A program made the translations under genes and the position numbers. DNA of 64,000 nt from Aphis gossypii. Lineage: Eukaryota > Arthropoda > Insecta > Hemiptera > Aphididae. Every line of letters begins with the position of its first letter. The first letter of the stretch is position 1. Location: assembly GCF_020184175.1 (NCBI RefSeq), contig NC_065530.1, forward strand, positions 66,999,260-67,063,259, in the 5' to 3' direction. Positions 62,740 through 64,000 of this stretch are shown in pieces. The notes under the pieces were generated by a model, which made no database searches, had not been told where the DNA came from, and saw nothing but the letters and a program-made list of their open reading frames with translations.

Positions 62740-63130
62740 ACCAATTGTCCGACTCGCAGATAATTCAGTTACGAATGAGATAAATTTGTTTCAAACTGGA
62801 TGCTGTAAATTCAAAGGCGCATAAAAAGAGATGAGAAATTTAATATATCGAATGTTTATACACCGTGTATGCCTGGCGCACGAGTTATTTTTCACGAGAC
62901 GTTTTTCGCGGTTTATTTCTAGCTGACGTTTAAATTTCCGTTTTGATTTTCTCGTTCACTATTTATACATTTGTGGGATTACTTTACATAATAGCTAGTG
63001 GTTACTGGATAGGAACTATGTATAGGCTTAACACGCAGCGTCGAGTTTTCGCGCTATATTGTTTTGCTTAATAATGAGAACTGTCGTAATAATATTATAA
63101 TAGGAAGACGTTTCGGCATTCAAAATATTA
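62740..63130. promoter_or_regulatory. CpG-richer patch, possible regulatory segment
   Basis: It contains repeated CpG-bearing words (GCCTGGCGCACGAG, GAGACGTTTTTCGCGG, CGCAGCGTCGAG, TTTTCGCGC) in otherwise AT-rich DNA, with no open frame of note. It could be an enhancer or promoter inside or near the long intron. Composition is the only evidence. Confidence 0.25.
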
Positions 63131-64000
63131 AACATAGTTCGTGTCTGAGTTGTTTAATATTCTATAGCTTGTGCGCATTCAGAATGTTGTGTTATGTAAA
63201 ATAATAGTTAAATTTTAATAAGACATTACGTAAATCATTTACCATATTATATCGATGATTTATGAAATTTTTAACATTATTTATTTAATATAAGTATTTG
63301 CCTATGATAAAATTATATATATATATTTTGTCTACTTAAACTAAGAACATAAATTTATCTGTTGACAGTTAATACATTTTTAAATTGTATATTAAGTATA
63401 CCATTAAGACATGTCTCGCTAACGGAGAAAATATTAATTAGTATTGCCTTGTCAGTTGTCAAGGAAATTAATTTGTTTGACAAAACAGATATCGTAATAT
63501 TGAATCGTATTGTCTCTATTGAAACTTTTATGTTAATTATATATTATTTTAATTAAAATGTAGTCGTATCATATTTTATACAAATTATTCAATTTTTAGC
63601 GATCAATTTTAAAGAGAACACAATGCATTAATATTGTTTGTTACCTACATTCGTATTTCGTTATAATATGTATTCAACTTTTTCACAGTCATAGTAAAGC
63701 TATCGTGTCATAACACAATAACATACAATTTAATACTGTCTCTTACCTTGGGTATATAAAAAAACTTTAAGAGATAAAAATATAAAATAAGCTTGAAGGA
63801 AATAAAAAATAAAAAACAATTCTTATTAAGAAGACACCACACCCATATGACATGCTTTCTCCGTCTAATACACCTATACACAACATATCACCTTTTTGTT
63901 TAGGTATCCATTTTATGTTGTTAAATCTAAAGCTAATATTAATATTATAGTAAATTTGCCTGTTATCAAACTTAAAGTTAAGAATATTATTCAAGGTATC

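Larger units (their letters stand above)
53263..64000 (+). other. Probable first intron of the gene starting at 53160 (or intergenic)
   Basis: After the donor at 53263 no plus-strand exon with recognisable coding sequence was found to the end of the window. Contents are AT-rich: poly-T near 53440-53456 and 53490-53506, (TA)n at 54757-54781, a near-palindrome at 57401-57435, a decayed-ORF pair at 55749-56173, and a CpG-richer patch at 62740-63130. If the next exon is outside, the first intron exceeds 10 kb. Confidence 0.35.

Noticed and set aside
63767..63994. Minus-strand frame with GDMLCIGVLDGESMSYGCGV followed by a GTAAGAG donor
   Set aside because: The central part looks coding-like, but the frame begins at the window edge, no ATG or acceptor can be verified, and the stop precedes the donor, so the pieces do not form one exon.
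1..64000. CRISPR arrays, bacterial operons or phage genes
   Set aside because: No regularly spaced repeats with unique spacers, no ribosome-binding-site-led gene clusters, and clear eukaryotic splice structure.

Overview
This window is AT-rich eukaryotic (animal) nuclear DNA and most likely comes from an insect genome, probably an aphid or close hemipteran relative. The reasons are the very high AT content, short exons with GTAAGT-type donors and T-rich acceptors, long introns, many MITE/SINE/LINE remnants, and the recurrent TAGGTAC/GTACCTA words that I associate with aphid DNA. The species call is an inference. There is no prokaryotic-style operon, tRNA gene, rRNA gene or CRISPR array. Nearly all open frames of 60-115 codons here are chance or antisense frames in low-complexity sequence.

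Left part (1-6.7 kb, minus strand): the only convincingly recognisable host gene. Three exons (6156-6000, 3986-3843, 936-769) join in frame, every junction in phase 1, into a leucine-rich-repeat protein matching the LRRC20 family. The gene runs off the left edge, so its C-terminal exon is missing. Its second intron appears to use a GC-AG splice pair. Its 5' end lies in a CpG-rich block that extends to about 6.72 kb.

Middle (6.7-42 kb): mostly AT-rich sequence without recognisable genes. It holds a 623-bp MITE with perfect 29-bp inverted ends (8016-8638), two diverged copies of one repeat (about 7.6-7.9 kb and 29.3-29.75 kb), a perfect 16-bp-arm palindrome (11658-11690), a MITE nested inside another MITE (18266-18945), and a hAT-like terminus (37810). 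Four weak exon candidates are listed at low confidence: 15162-15398 (+), 19943-20030 (+), 22909-23034 (-) and 41089-41334 (-).

Repeat-rich island (42.3-49.4 kb): a region with short duplications, a TIR element with a 12-G run, two related tRNA-derived SINE-like sequences, splice-bounded fragments that include a decayed CCHC zinc-knuckle motif, a CpG-rich hairpin segment, and a dead APE-endonuclease/reverse-transcriptase LINE on the minus strand. In the LINE, both the endonuclease GDFN and reverse-transcriptase YADD motifs are mutated.

Right part (49.4-64 kb): the notable feature is a TATA-containing promoter with an ATG-less first exon ending in GAG|GTAAGT (53129-53262, + strand). It looks like the start of a gene whose coding exons lie to the right of the window, which would make 53263-64000 its first intron. 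No previously undescribed multi-gene system was found. The most check-worthy points are the GC-AG intron, the isolated promoter, the zinc-knuckle exon cluster and the internally repeated MITE.
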